Both the position numbers and the translations under genes were made by a program. A DNA stretch of 33,746 nucleotides from Myxococcota bacterium (GTDB lineage Bacteria; Myxococcota_A; UBA9160; UBA6930): assembly GCA_030065975.1 (NCBI GenBank), contig JASJCN010000012.1, forward strand, positions 1-33,746, written 5' to 3'. Shown here piece after piece: positions 22,286 through 30,609 of the stretch; position 1 is the first letter of the stretch; each line of letters starts with the position of its first letter. A model generated the notes under the pieces. That model was not told the origin of the DNA. It was given only the letters and a program-made list of their open reading frames with translations, and made no database searches.

Positions 22286-23440
22286 CTAGCGGCGGGGCGT
22301 GCAGGCGGCTGCCAGGGTCGAGAGCCGGAACCCGTTGGCGCCCTGCCGGAAGGCGTCGCGCTCGGCGCCGTTGGTGAGGAACGCGAAGGAGAGGCCGCTC
22401 TCCGGGTCCGCCCACGCGATCTGCCCGCCCGCGCCCATGTGCCCGAAGCTTCGGGCCGAGCAGGCCTCGGCGAAGCCGCGCCACATGCGCTCGTGCTCGC
22501 CGGCGATCACCACCCCGAGGCCGCGCAGGGCCGGCTTCTGCGTCATCGGGTCGATCAGCTCGACCTGCCTCGGCGTCGTGGCCGAGCGCAGCATCGAAGC
22601 CTCCCAGATGCCCGGCCCGCGGCCGGAAAGATCGGCGAGCAGCGCCTGGTAGAAGCGCGCGATGTCCGTCGCGGTGGCGAAGGCGCCACCCGCCGGGCTG
22701 CCGATCGCGCGCTTCGCGGGGTCGTTCACGTGGGCGAGGCTCGCTGCGTCGATCACCGGTGCGTCCACCGGGGACGGCGCGCCCGCCGCTCCGCTCGGCG
22801 GGTCGCCCACCATCACCACCTCGGCGTAGCGGGCGTCCTCGGAGGCCGGCAGCCCGAGGAAGCAGTCGTGCAGGGCCAGCGGCTCGAGGATCCGCTCGCG
22901 GATGAACGCGCGATAGTCGGCCCCGGTGATGCGGGTGATCAGCTCGGCCAGCACCCACATGCTCGAGCTTCCGTGGTAGACGAAGCGGCTGCCGGGCTCC
23001 CAATCGAGGTGCCAGCTCGCGAGCTCGGCGAGCCGGGCCGCGGGGTCGGGCCAGGCGAGGGTGGGGAAGAGCGCCCGCGGGAAGCCCGCCGTGTGCAGCA
23101 GCAGGTGCTCGACGCGGACGCCTTCCTTGCCGTTCGCGCCGAACTCCGGCACGTGTCGCGCCACCGGGTCGCCCAGGGCGAGACGCCCTTCCTGGAGGAG
23201 GATCCAGGTGGCCGCCGAGGTGATGGCCTTGGTGACCGAGTAGACGGCGAAGAGCGTGTCGGCCGAAGCCTCTCCCTCGTGGCCGTCGGCGAAGCGGGCG
23301 CGGCCGAAGCTCCTCGCGCCGAGCAGCTCGCCGTCGCGCGCCACCGCGAGCTGGACCGCGCAGCCCGCGGCGAGCGCAGTCTTCTCGGCGTGGGCGAAGA
23401 GGGCTTCGAGGGCCTTCGGGTCGGGCTCGGGGCGCGGCAC
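22286..23440 (-). CDS. Class C beta-lactamase-like serine hydrolase / esterase
   Basis: A 384-residue serine hydrolase of the beta-lactamase superfamily (penicillin-binding-protein fold), starting at GTG 23440 without a strong ribosome site. The SxxK motif is S68-V-T-K71 in FAVYSVTKAITSAA; a Tyr motif occurs at Y155 in FVYHGSSSMWVL, and HMGAGGQIAW near residue 330 occupies the place of the third, KTG-like motif. HLLLHTAGFP follows SxxK, as in EstB-type carboxylesterases. No signal peptide is seen, so it is probably a cytoplasmic esterase or transesterase, not a beta-lactamase. The next gene on the same strand is an SDR; the divergent neighbour is the lipid-activation operon, so a role in ester or acyl metabolism is possible. 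Confidence 0.85.
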   Translation of the reverse strand: MPRPEPDPKALEALFAHAEKTALAAGCAVQLAVARDGELLGARSFGRARFADGHEGEASADTLFAVYSVTKAITSAATWILLQEGRLALGDPVARHVPEFGANGKEGVRVEHLLLHTAGFPRALFPTLAWPDPAARLAELASWHLDWEPGSRFVYHGSSSMWVLAELITRITGADYRAFIRERILEPLALHDCFLGLPASEDARYAEVVMVGDPPSGAAGAPSPVDAPVIDAASLAHVNDPAKRAIGSPAGGAFATATDIARFYQALLADLSGRGPGIWEASMLRSATTPRQVELIDPMTQKPALRGLGVVIAGEHERMWRGFAEACSARSFGHMGAGGQIAWADPESGLSFAFLTNGAERDAFRQGANGFRLSTLAAACTPRR

Positions 23441-23502
23441 CGCCGGCCAGCATACCCCGGCGTGGGATACACTCCGAGATCCCCTCTCCCGCGGAGTCTC
23501 CC

Positions 23503-25290
23503 ATGACCCTCGTCCCGCAGCGACTCCTCCGGAACCTGCGCCTGGCCCGCACCTTCGCGAGCCTCGTGCCCACCCTGATCAAGGCGCGTCCGGGCTCCGG
23601 CTACACGGTGGTCGACGCCTTCGAAGCCGCCGTGCGCAAGGACCCGGAGCATCCGGCGATCGTGTTCGAGGATCGCATGCTGCGCTACCGCGAGGTCGAC
23701 GCGGCGGCGAACCGGGTGGCTCGCTGGGCCCTGGGCGAGGGCATCCGGCGCGGCGATACCGTGGCGCTCTTCATGGAGAACCGTCCCGAGTTCGTGATCT
23801 AGTGGATGGGGCTCGCGAAGATCGGCGCATCCACCGCGCTCATCAACACGAACCTCTCGGGCGCGCCCCTCGCCCACTCGCTCGCCGTCTCAGGGGCGAA
23901 GCACTGGATCCTCGACGCGGCGCTCGCCGAGCCGGCCGCGACCGCGCTCGCGGAGATGAAGGAGCCGCCGGTGGTGTGGGCCAGCGGCGGCGACGTCGCC
24001 GGTGCCCGCGATCTCGATGCGGCCCTCGCCGAACAGAGCGACGCGGCCTTCGGCTCCGAGGCCCGGGAGGGAATGGAGGCGACCGACCGCCTCTTCTACA
24101 TCTACACGAGCGGCACCACGGGCCTGCCCAAGGCGGCGAACTTCAGCCACCTGCGCTTCTTCGCGACGTCGCTCGGGGCCGCGGCGTTCAGTGGCCTCAC
24201 CGCGGCGGACCGCAATCTCATCGTACTGCCGCTCTACCACTCGGCGGGCGGCGTGATGGCGCTCGGGTCGACGCTCCTGTCCGGAGCCACCGCCGTGATC
24301 GTGCGCAGGTTCTCGCTCTCTCGCTTCTGGAAGCAGTGCGTCGAGTACGACGTCACGATGTTCCAGTACATCGGCGAGCTCTGCCGCTACCTGCTGAACG
24401 GGCCGCCCGACGACTCCGAGCGACGCCACCGGATCCGGCTCGTGATCGGGAACGGGCTCCGGCCCGAGGTGTGGGAGCCCTTCCAGGAGCGCTTCGGCAT
24501 CCCGCGCGTGATCGAGTTCTACGGCGCCACCGAAGGCAACGTGGCCTTCGTCAATCTCGACGACAAGGTGGGCGCGATCGGCCGCATGCCGGGTCTGATG
24601 CGCCGGGCGACGGGCGTGCACCTGGTGCGCTTCGACCTCGAGAGCGAGGAGGTGGTGCGCGGCCCGGACGGCTTCTGCCAGGACGCCGACGTCGACGAGC
24701 CCGGCGAGTGCATCGGGCGCATCACGAACACCACCCGCTTCGAGGGCTACTCCGACGCCGAGGCCACGGAGAAGAAGGTGCTGCGCGACGTCTTCGAGAA
24801 GGGCGACGCCTACTTCCGGACGGGCGACCTGCTGCGCCGGGATGCGGACGACTACTTCTACTTCGTCGATCGCATCGGCGACACCTTCCGCTGGAAGGGG
24901 GAGAACGTCTCCACCACCGAGGTGGCCCAGGTGATCGGCGGCGCCAAGGGCGTCCTCGAGGCCAACGTGTACGGCGTGGCCGTCGCGGGGGCCGACGGGC
25001 GCGCGGGCATGGCCTCGCTCGTGGTGGAGGAGGGCTTCGACCTCGCGCCTCTCGAGGCGCGGCTCGAGCAGGAGCTCGCCGCCTACGCCCGCCCGCTCTT
25101 CCTGCGCCTGCGCTCCGAGATCGAGACGACGGGCACCTTCAAGTACCGCAAGGTCGACGCGGTGAAGGAGGGCTTCGACCCGGCCGTCGTCGGCGATCCG
25201 CTCTACTTCCGCGACCCGGAGCAGGGGCGCTACGTCTCCCTCGACGAGGAGCTCTACGCGCGCATCCAGTCCGGCGCGCTGCGACTGTGA
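23503..25290 (+). pseudogene. FATP/FadD6-type acyl-CoA synthetase interrupted by an in-frame TAG
   Basis: A full-length very-long-chain/FATP-type acyl-CoA synthetase (595 codons) except that codon 100 is TAG (23800-23802): EFVI-stop-WMGLAKIGASTALINTNL. The frame is identical on both sides, with no indel. The rest is intact: AMP-binding P-loop YTSGTTGLPK (201-210), EFYGATEGN with the family signature GATEGN, YFRTGDLLRRDADDYFYFVDR, WKGENVSTTEV, and the A10 lysine in GTFKYRKVD. The start ATG 23503 follows GGAG by about 6 bases. The enzyme would activate long-chain fatty acids with ATP and CoA. Retained conservation downstream points to a recent nonsense change, a sequencing error, or readthrough. 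An ATG at 23806 could restart translation, giving a protein that lacks the N-terminal 101 residues. It heads an operon with the fusion gene 28 bases downstream. Confidence 0.88.
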
Positions 25291-25318
25291 AGGGGCCGCG
25301 CACCCTCGAGGAGCGACC

Positions 25319-28300
25319 ATGAGCGAGACGAGCGAAGAACGCGACTCCGCCGGGACGAAGGATTCGGGGGGCGGCTGGCTCGGACGCCTGGCGGCGGCCG
25401 CGCAGAACGGCCTCGAGATCGCCCGCTTCGGCGGGCTCGGCGAGCGCGAGCCCCAGCCCTTCGAGATCGTCGCCGAGGAGACGCACCACCGGCTCCGCCG
25501 CTACTTCCCGGACACGCGGACGCAGGGCCGGCCCGTGGCCCTGCTCGTCCCGCCGCTGATGCTCACCGCCGAGGTGTGGGACGTGGCGCCCGAGTCGAGC
25601 GCGGTGCGCGCGCTGCACCAGCGCGGCGTGGACCCCTGGGTGGTCGATTTCGGCTCGCCCGAAGCCGAAGAGGGCGGCCTCGAACGGACCCTCACCGATC
25701 ACGTGGTCGCCGTGAGCCGCGCGGTCGACGCGGCGCGCGAGGCCACCGGCCGCGACGTGCACCTGATGGGCTACTCCCAGGGCGGCATGTTCGCCTACCA
25801 GGCGGCGGCCTATCGCCGCTCCCTTGGGATCGCCTCGCTGGTCACCTTCGGGAGCCCCGTCGACCTGCACGCGGCGCTGCCGCCGATCCTGCCCGACGAC
25901 TTCGCGATCCAGGCCATCGAGCAGTTCGGGAAGCTCCAGTCCGCGCTCATGCCGAGCGGCGTGCCCTCCTGGGCCACGCGCCTCGGCTTCCAGCTGATGG
26001 ATCCGGTGAAGACGGTGCAGCAGCGCATCGACTTCGTGCGCCGCCTCTACGATCGCGAGGCGCTGCAGCAGCGCGAGGGCATGCGCCGCTTCATGGACGG
26101 CGAGGGCTGGGTGGCCTTCCCGGGGCCGGCGCTGCGCGACGCGGTGAACGATCTCGTCGCCCAGAACCGGCTGCTCCAGGGCGGGCTCGTGATCGACGAG
26201 CAGACCGTCACGCTGGCCGACATCACCTGCCCGATCCTGATCTTCGTCGGCACCACGGACACCATCGCGCCGCCGCCGGGTGTGCGCGCGATCCGCGCCG
26301 CAGCGCCCGCGGCCGAGTCCTATCAGGTGAAGCTCCAGGCCGGGCACTTCGGCCTGGTGGTGGGCTCGCGCTCGATGGAGATCACCTGGCCCACCGTGGC
26401 CGACTGGCTCGACTGGTGCGAGGGCCAGGGCCCGCGTCCCGAGAACGCGACCTTGCTCCTCGACCGCGCGCCCGCGGAGAGCGCATCGAGCCCGGTGGAC
26501 GATCTGTGGGAGGGCGTGGAGTCGGCGTTCAGTCTGGGCCGCGACCTGGTGGGGGGCGCCGCCCAGGTGCTGGCCGAGCGCGTGGGCGTACTCGATCGGC
26601 TCGCCCGCTCGGTGGCGCCGCAGCTGCCGCGCCTCGCGCGGCTCGCCGAGATCAAGAGCGACACGCCCATCAGCCTCGGCCTCGCGCTCGAGGAGCAGGC
26701 GCAGGAGTCGCCGGACGACACCTTCTTCCTCTTCGAGGGGCGGGCCCACAGCTACCAGGCGGCCAACGTGCGCATCGACAACATCGTGCGCGGCCTCCTT
26801 CACTGCGGCGTGCGCCAGGGGCAGCACGTGGGTCTCCTGATGCAGACGCGGCCGAGCGCGGTGGCGGCGACGGTGGCGCTCTCGCGTCTCGGTGCGGTGG
26901 CCGTGCTGCTCCGGCCCGACGTCTCGCTCGCGCGCCAGCTCGAGATCGCGCCCGTCGACCACCTGATGGCCGACCCGGAGCACGCCGAGGGGCTTCACGA
27001 GGAGTCGGGCCGCAGCGTGCTGGTGCTCGGCGGAGGCGGCGATCCCCGCACCTTGGCGCCGGGTCTCGTCGACATGGAGGCCATCGATCCGGACCGCGTG
27101 TGGCCTCCGGACTGGTACACGCCGAACCCGGGTACGGCGGCCGAGCTCGCCATGATCCTGATCACCGGCGACGACGATCGGATCGGCAGGACGCGGGTCA
27201 CGAATCGCCGCTGGGCGACCTCGGCCTACGGAACGGCATCGGCCTGCGCGCTCACCCCGCGCGACACGGTCTACTGCTGCTCGCCCACCCACCACGCCAC
27301 CGGCATCCTCGTGTGCGTCGGCGGTGCGCTGGTGAGCGGCGCGCGCCTCGCGATGGCGACGCGCTTCGGGCCGACCCTCGAGCCCCGGGGCTTCTGGGAG
27401 GACGTCCGGCGCTACGGCATCAACGTCGTCTTCTACAGCGGCGCCATGCTGCGCGAGATCGCGAACGCCGAGGAGAGCCAGCGCGAGAGCAACCACCCGA
27501 TCCGCCTGTTCGCGGGGAGCGGGATGCCGAAGGGCATCTGGGAGCGGGTCCTCGACCGCTTCGCACCGGCGGGCGTGGTCGAGTTCTTCGCCACCGGCGA
27601 GGGCAACGCCGTGCTGGTGAACCTGACGGGCGAGAAGGTCGGCTGCCTGGGGCGCACCCTGCCCGGCGCCGCGGAGCTGGCCGTCGCCACCTGGGATCTC
27701 GACGCGGGCCGCCTGGTCGAGCGCCAGGGCGGCTTCGCGCGCCACGCGCCGCGGGGCGAGGTCGGGCTCCTCGTCTCCCACGTCGACCGCGAGCGCGGCG
27801 AGGTCGAGGGCCGCCCGATCCGCGGGCTCTTCGAGGTGGGCGACGCCTGGCTCGACACCCGCGAGCTGGTGCGTGTCGACGAGGACGGCGACTACTGGCT
27901 GGTCGATCCCGTGGCCGACGTGGTGCACACGGCGGGCGGCGCGGTCTCTGCGCTGCGCATCGAGGATGTGCTGAGCCGGAACGTACCCTTCGTCGATCTG
28001 GCGGCGGTGGTCGGCGTGCGTCTCGAGGGGCTCGAAGCCGAGATCCCGCTGGCGTGCGTCACCCTGCGCCCGGGCGCCAAGCTCGATCCCCAGGGACTGC
28101 GCGAGACGGTCGAGGCGGAGCTTCGCCCTCACGAGCGGCCGAGGGTGGTGCGGATCCTCTCGGAGCTGCCGATGACGAGTGGTCACCGCCTGCGCAAGCG
28201 GCCGCTCCGGAGCCAGGGGCTCGGGCTCGGCGAGGCGGGCGGGGAGACGCTCTGGCTGGCACCCGGCGAAGCCGGCTACGTCCCGCTCGAGGCCGACGAT

Positions 28301-28336
28301 CGAGACGCCCTGAATCGGGCGGTCCGGGAGGGCTAG
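25319..28336 (+). CDS. PhaC-like alpha/beta-hydrolase fused to a degenerate acyl-CoA synthetase domain
   Basis: A 1005-residue two-domain protein; GAGGAG precedes ATG 25319. Residues ~40-370 resemble a PHA-synthase-type hydrolase: ALLVPPLMLTAEVWD, nucleophile elbow MGYSQGGM (S153; PhaC has Cys), acid D314 in FVGTTDTIAPP and H343 in QAGHFGL, so a Ser-Asp-His triad is complete. Residues ~450-985 align with the FATP-type ligase encoded just upstream: RLFAGSGMPKGIWERV, FFATGEGNAVLVNL, GCLGRTLPG, RKRPL. Key adenylation motifs are ruined: the P-loop position reads ITGDDDRIGRTRV (~614-626), RTGDL is DTRELV, and FVDR is LVDP. It is therefore probably a hydrolase or acyltransferase with a pseudo-ligase domain that may bind acyl-CoA or a partner. 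Cytoplasmic; it follows the interrupted ligase and precedes the cupin. Confidence 0.88.
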   Translation: MSETSEERDSAGTKDSGGGWLGRLAAAAQNGLEIARFGGLGEREPQPFEIVAEETHHRLRRYFPDTRTQGRPVALLVPPLMLTAEVWDVAPESSAVRALHQRGVDPWVVDFGSPEAEEGGLERTLTDHVVAVSRAVDAAREATGRDVHLMGYSQGGMFAYQAAAYRRSLGIASLVTFGSPVDLHAALPPILPDDFAIQAIEQFGKLQSALMPSGVPSWATRLGFQLMDPVKTVQQRIDFVRRLYDREALQQREGMRRFMDGEGWVAFPGPALRDAVNDLVAQNRLLQGGLVIDEQTVTLADITCPILIFVGTTDTIAPPPGVRAIRAAAPAAESYQVKLQAGHFGLVVGSRSMEITWPTVADWLDWCEGQGPRPENATLLLDRAPAESASSPVDDLWEGVESAFSLGRDLVGGAAQVLAERVGVLDRLARSVAPQLPRLARLAEIKSDTPISLGLALEEQAQESPDDTFFLFEGRAHSYQAANVRIDNIVRGLLHCGVRQGQHVGLLMQTRPSAVAATVALSRLGAVAVLLRPDVSLARQLEIAPVDHLMADPEHAEGLHEESGRSVLVLGGGGDPRTLAPGLVDMEAIDPDRVWPPDWYTPNPGTAAELAMILITGDDDRIGRTRVTNRRWATSAYGTASACALTPRDTVYCCSPTHHATGILVCVGGALVSGARLAMATRFGPTLEPRGFWEDVRRYGINVVFYSGAMLREIANAEESQRESNHPIRLFAGSGMPKGIWERVLDRFAPAGVVEFFATGEGNAVLVNLTGEKVGCLGRTLPGAAELAVATWDLDAGRLVERQGGFARHAPRGEVGLLVSHVDRERGEVEGRPIRGLFEVGDAWLDTRELVRVDEDGDYWLVDPVADVVHTAGGAVSALRIEDVLSRNVPFVDLAAVVGVRLEGLEAEIPLACVTLRPGAKLDPQGLRETVEAELRPHERPRVVRILSELPMTSGHRLRKRPLRSQGLGLGEAGGETLWLAPGEAGYVPLEADDRDALNRAVREG

Positions 28337-28338
28337 CG

Positions 28339-28776
28339 ATGGCGGCGAGCGGCGAACCGGAATCGAAGCGAGCCGTCGTCGTCCACGAGAGCGAGTGTCC
28401 GCTCGAGAGCTGGGCCGAAGAGACGCGCAGCCGCGTCGAGTGGCGCATGCTGCTCTCGGGTGAACGCACGCCGAGCCACTCGCTCACCATGGGGGTCGCG
28501 GAGGTTCAGCCGCAACCCGATCCCACCGAGCCGCCGACCACGCACTGGCACCCCCAGGTCGAGGCCTACTACGTGCTCTCCGGGGAGGGGGAGCTGTTCG
28601 CGGGCGAGGACCGACACTTGCTCCGCCCCGGCTCGAGCGTCTTCCTGCCCGGCGAGACCGAGCACGGCGTGCGCAACACCGGCAGCGAGGTGCTGCGCAT
28701 CCTCTTCGTGTTCGCGACCGACGCCTTCCCGGACGTCGACTACCACTTCCCCGAGTCGGGGCCTATTCGCGGATGA
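28339..28776 (+). CDS. Cupin domain protein
   Basis: A 145-residue small protein; ATG 28339 starts two bases after the previous stop, with GGGAGGG upstream, so it is cotranscribed with the fusion gene. The single cupin barrel has the metal-ligand pattern HWHPQVEAYYVLSGEGEL (His, His, Glu) and the second motif with PGETEHGVRN (His). The metal and reaction are unknown; single-domain cupins include dioxygenases, isomerases and ligand-binding proteins. It is the last gene of the lipid operon and overlaps the converging alcohol dehydrogenase gene by 14 bases at the 3' ends. Confidence 0.88.
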   Translation: MAASGEPESKRAVVVHESECPLESWAEETRSRVEWRMLLSGERTPSHSLTMGVAEVQPQPDPTEPPTTHWHPQVEAYYVLSGEGELFAGEDRHLLRPGSSVFLPGETEHGVRNTGSEVLRILFVFATDAFPDVDYHFPESGPIRG

Positions 28777-29794
28777 AGACGAGCTTCGTCGCGGGCTCGA
28801 GCATGGCCTCGGCGGCGTCGGCGAAGCGGGCCGTCTGCGTGACGACCTTCTCGGGCGCGAGCTCCCCGCGACACACGTGGCCCAGGATCGTCTCCATCAC
28901 GGGCCGGGACTGCACGCGTCCGATCTCGTAGCGGATGCCCTTCTTGTACATCGAGGCCAGGGGCAGCTCGCCGTGGGCCACGCCGCCGTTGGAGATGCTG
29001 GTGCAGACGCCGTTGGGCGCCGTCGAGGCGATCGCGAAGCTCCGGCCGTTGGGAAGCGTGTTGGCGTCGACGGTGATGGGGAAGGTCTCCTCGGCCTCGA
29101 GGGGCTCGTCGTAGGAGACTTGCCGTGTCTCGGCCCCGAAGCCCTTGGCGAGGGCGAGCCGCTCGGGATCCGAGTCCGTGTACACCACCCGCGAGGCACC
29201 GAGCGCCACTGCCGCTTGAGCCGCGTAGAGTCCGACGCTCTGCCCGAGCCCGCCCACGACGAGCACCGGAGCGCCGGGCTCGTCCTCGAGATGGGGCGCG
29301 ACCGTCCGATAGCCGTCGGCCGCGTTGTCGGAGAAGTGGGCGGCGGCGAGATCGTCGACCTCGGCCGGGAGCGGCAGCATCATCGCATCGGCGTACGGCA
29401 CGCGGACCGCGTCGGAGAAGCCGCCGCCGAAGTCGATGCCGCCGTAGACGCCGAGCCCGAAGTTCGCGCCGGGGGGCACCGAGGTGCACGAGTTGGTCCG
29501 GCCGCGCTGGCAGGCGGAGCAGCTCCCGCAGTGGATCTGGAAGGAGACGATGGCGCGGTCGCCGGGAGCGACGCGAGAGACCCGGTCGCCCACGTCGAGG
29601 ACCTCGACCACCATCTCGTGGCCGAGGGAGAAGGGCGGCTTGAAGGGGACGATTCCCGTGGCGATGTAGAGGTCGAGGTCGCAGCGCGCGATGGTGGTGG
29701 CGCGCACCAGGGCGTCCTCGCCCGTCTCGAGGTTCGGGGTCGGCACGTCCCACCACTCGAGCTTCCGGGGTCCGACGAAGGTCAGCTGTCGCAA
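28763..29794 (-). CDS. Zinc-dependent alcohol dehydrogenase (MDR family)
   Basis: A 343-residue medium-chain dehydrogenase. TTG 29794 is chosen with GGAGAG about 8 bases upstream; the frame extends further upstream but that part is not family-like. Catalytic zinc ligands: C38 in ARCDLDLY, the H59-E60 pair in SLGHEMVVEV, and D156 in HFSDNAADG. Structural zinc: C89, C92, C95 and C103 (CGSCSACQRGRTNSC). Cofactor fold VLVVGGLGQSVGLYAAQ followed by VVYTDSDPERL, where Asp after strand 2 favours NAD(H). The substrate alcohol is unknown. The gene is divergent from a TetR/LmrA-type regulator only 41 bases away, so regulation by it is likely. Confidence 0.92.
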   Translation of the reverse strand: MRQLTFVGPRKLEWWDVPTPNLETGEDALVRATTIARCDLDLYIATGIVPFKPPFSLGHEMVVEVLDVGDRVSRVAPGDRAIVSFQIHCGSCSACQRGRTNSCTSVPPGANFGLGVYGGIDFGGGFSDAVRVPYADAMMLPLPAEVDDLAAAHFSDNAADGYRTVAPHLEDEPGAPVLVVGGLGQSVGLYAAQAAVALGASRVVYTDSDPERLALAKGFGAETRQVSYDEPLEAEETFPITVDANTLPNGRSFAIASTAPNGVCTSISNGGVAHGELPLASMYKKGIRYEIGRVQSRPVMETILGHVCRGELAPEKVVTQTARFADAAEAMLEPATKLVFIRE

Positions 29795-29807
29795 AGGGCT
29801 CTCTCCG

Positions 29808-29834
29808 CTGGACGGAGCGCTGTGGCTCCGCCAG
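29808..29834. promoter_or_regulatory. Imperfect palindrome between alcohol dehydrogenase and TetR genes
   Basis: CTGGACGGAGC (29808-29818), six bases, then GCTCCGCCAG (29825-29834) form a palindrome with one extra A in the left arm. It occupies most of the 41-base divergent spacer and ends two bases before the regulator's start codon, the position expected for a TetR operator. No sigma-70 boxes are obvious around it. Confidence 0.5.
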
Positions 29835-29835
29835 T

Positions 29836-30426
29836 ATGCAGGGCTACATGGCCACACGCGGCAAGCGAGACATCCGGCAGCACATGCTGCGGACGGCCGT
29901 CGGCCTGTTCCGCAAGCAGGGCTACGAGCAGACGTCGATGCTCGACGTGGTGCGCGAGAGCGGCGCACCGCGCGGTTCGCTCTACCACTACTTCCCGGGC
30001 GGCAAGACCCAGATGGGCCGCGAGGCAGTCGACCTGGCCAGCCGCGCGGTGCTGGCCTGGATGCGCGCGGCGCGCGCCGCCTCGTCGTCGGCGCCTCAGT
30101 TCATCGATCGCCTGGGCCGCGCCTACCGCGAGGCGCTCCTGGCCTCCGAATTCGCGGAGGGCTGCCCGATCGCGACGGTGGCCCTCGAGACGGCGGCGGT
30201 CGTGCCCGAGGTCTCCGACTCGTGCGGCGACGGCTTCGCGAGCTGGGTCGACGAGGCGACCGAGGCCCTGGTCGAGCACGGGCTCCCGCGCCGCAAGGCC
30301 CGGCCCCTGGCCATCCACTGCGTGAGCGCGATCGAGGGCGCGCTCATCCTCTCCCGCTCGGCCCGCGACCTCGAGCCCCTCGACACGGTGATCCGCCAGC
30401 TCAAGCGCCTCGTCTCCGAGAGCTGA
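29836..30426 (+). CDS. TetR/AcrR family regulator, LmrA/YxaF type
   Basis: A 196-residue repressor; ATG 29836, with ATG 29848 (MATRGKRD) as an alternative start. The N-terminal helix-turn-helix is clear: IRQHMLRTAVGLFRKQGYEQTS and MLDVVRESGAPRGSLYHYFPGGK. The latter is characteristic of LmrA/YxaF-type regulators (GSLYHHFPxGK). The C-terminal ligand domain has CPIATVALETA, also typical of that group. Divergent from the alcohol dehydrogenase gene across a palindrome-bearing 41-base spacer, so the dehydrogenase is the likely target. The ligand is unknown. Confidence 0.93.
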   Translation: MQGYMATRGKRDIRQHMLRTAVGLFRKQGYEQTSMLDVVRESGAPRGSLYHYFPGGKTQMGREAVDLASRAVLAWMRAARAASSSAPQFIDRLGRAYREALLASEFAEGCPIATVALETAAVVPEVSDSCGDGFASWVDEATEALVEHGLPRRKARPLAIHCVSAIEGALILSRSARDLEPLDTVIRQLKRLVSES

Positions 30427-30470
30427 GCTCGGAACGCCTGGCCCGCCTGCTCTTGTGCTGGGATCGCCGC

Positions 30471-30496
30471 GTCTCAAGACTATGTAAGTCTACATA
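30471..30496. other. Overlapping inverted repeats in an AT-rich patch
   Basis: Between the converging TetR (ends 30426) and secreted-protein (ends 30610) genes, three inverted repeats overlap: GTCT-CA-AGAC (30471-30480), AGACT-ATGTA-AGTCT (30477-30491) and TATGTA-AGTC-TACATA (30481-30496). They cannot all form as hairpins at once. The patch is AT-rich in a GC-rich window. It could be a transcription stop signal or a protein site; I see no gene in the rest of the 183-base gap. Confidence 0.55.
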
Positions 30497-30609
30497 CATA
30501 TCCCCGAGGCCGCAATTCTCCCCGATCGACTCCAGGCGCCTCTCGACGGCGAGCGCCAGGCCGCCCGCGGGCCGACCGAATTCGACCCGCGGGCAGGGGT
30601 GCGGCGAGC

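Noticed and set aside
22286-23440. A true class C beta-lactamase
   Set aside because: There is no signal peptide, and the conserved segments look like EstB-type esterases.
23803-25290. Pyrrolysine insertion at the amber codon
   Set aside because: No PylT or pylS-like sequence is in the window and the enzyme family has no known pyrrolysine; a nonsense change or error is simpler.
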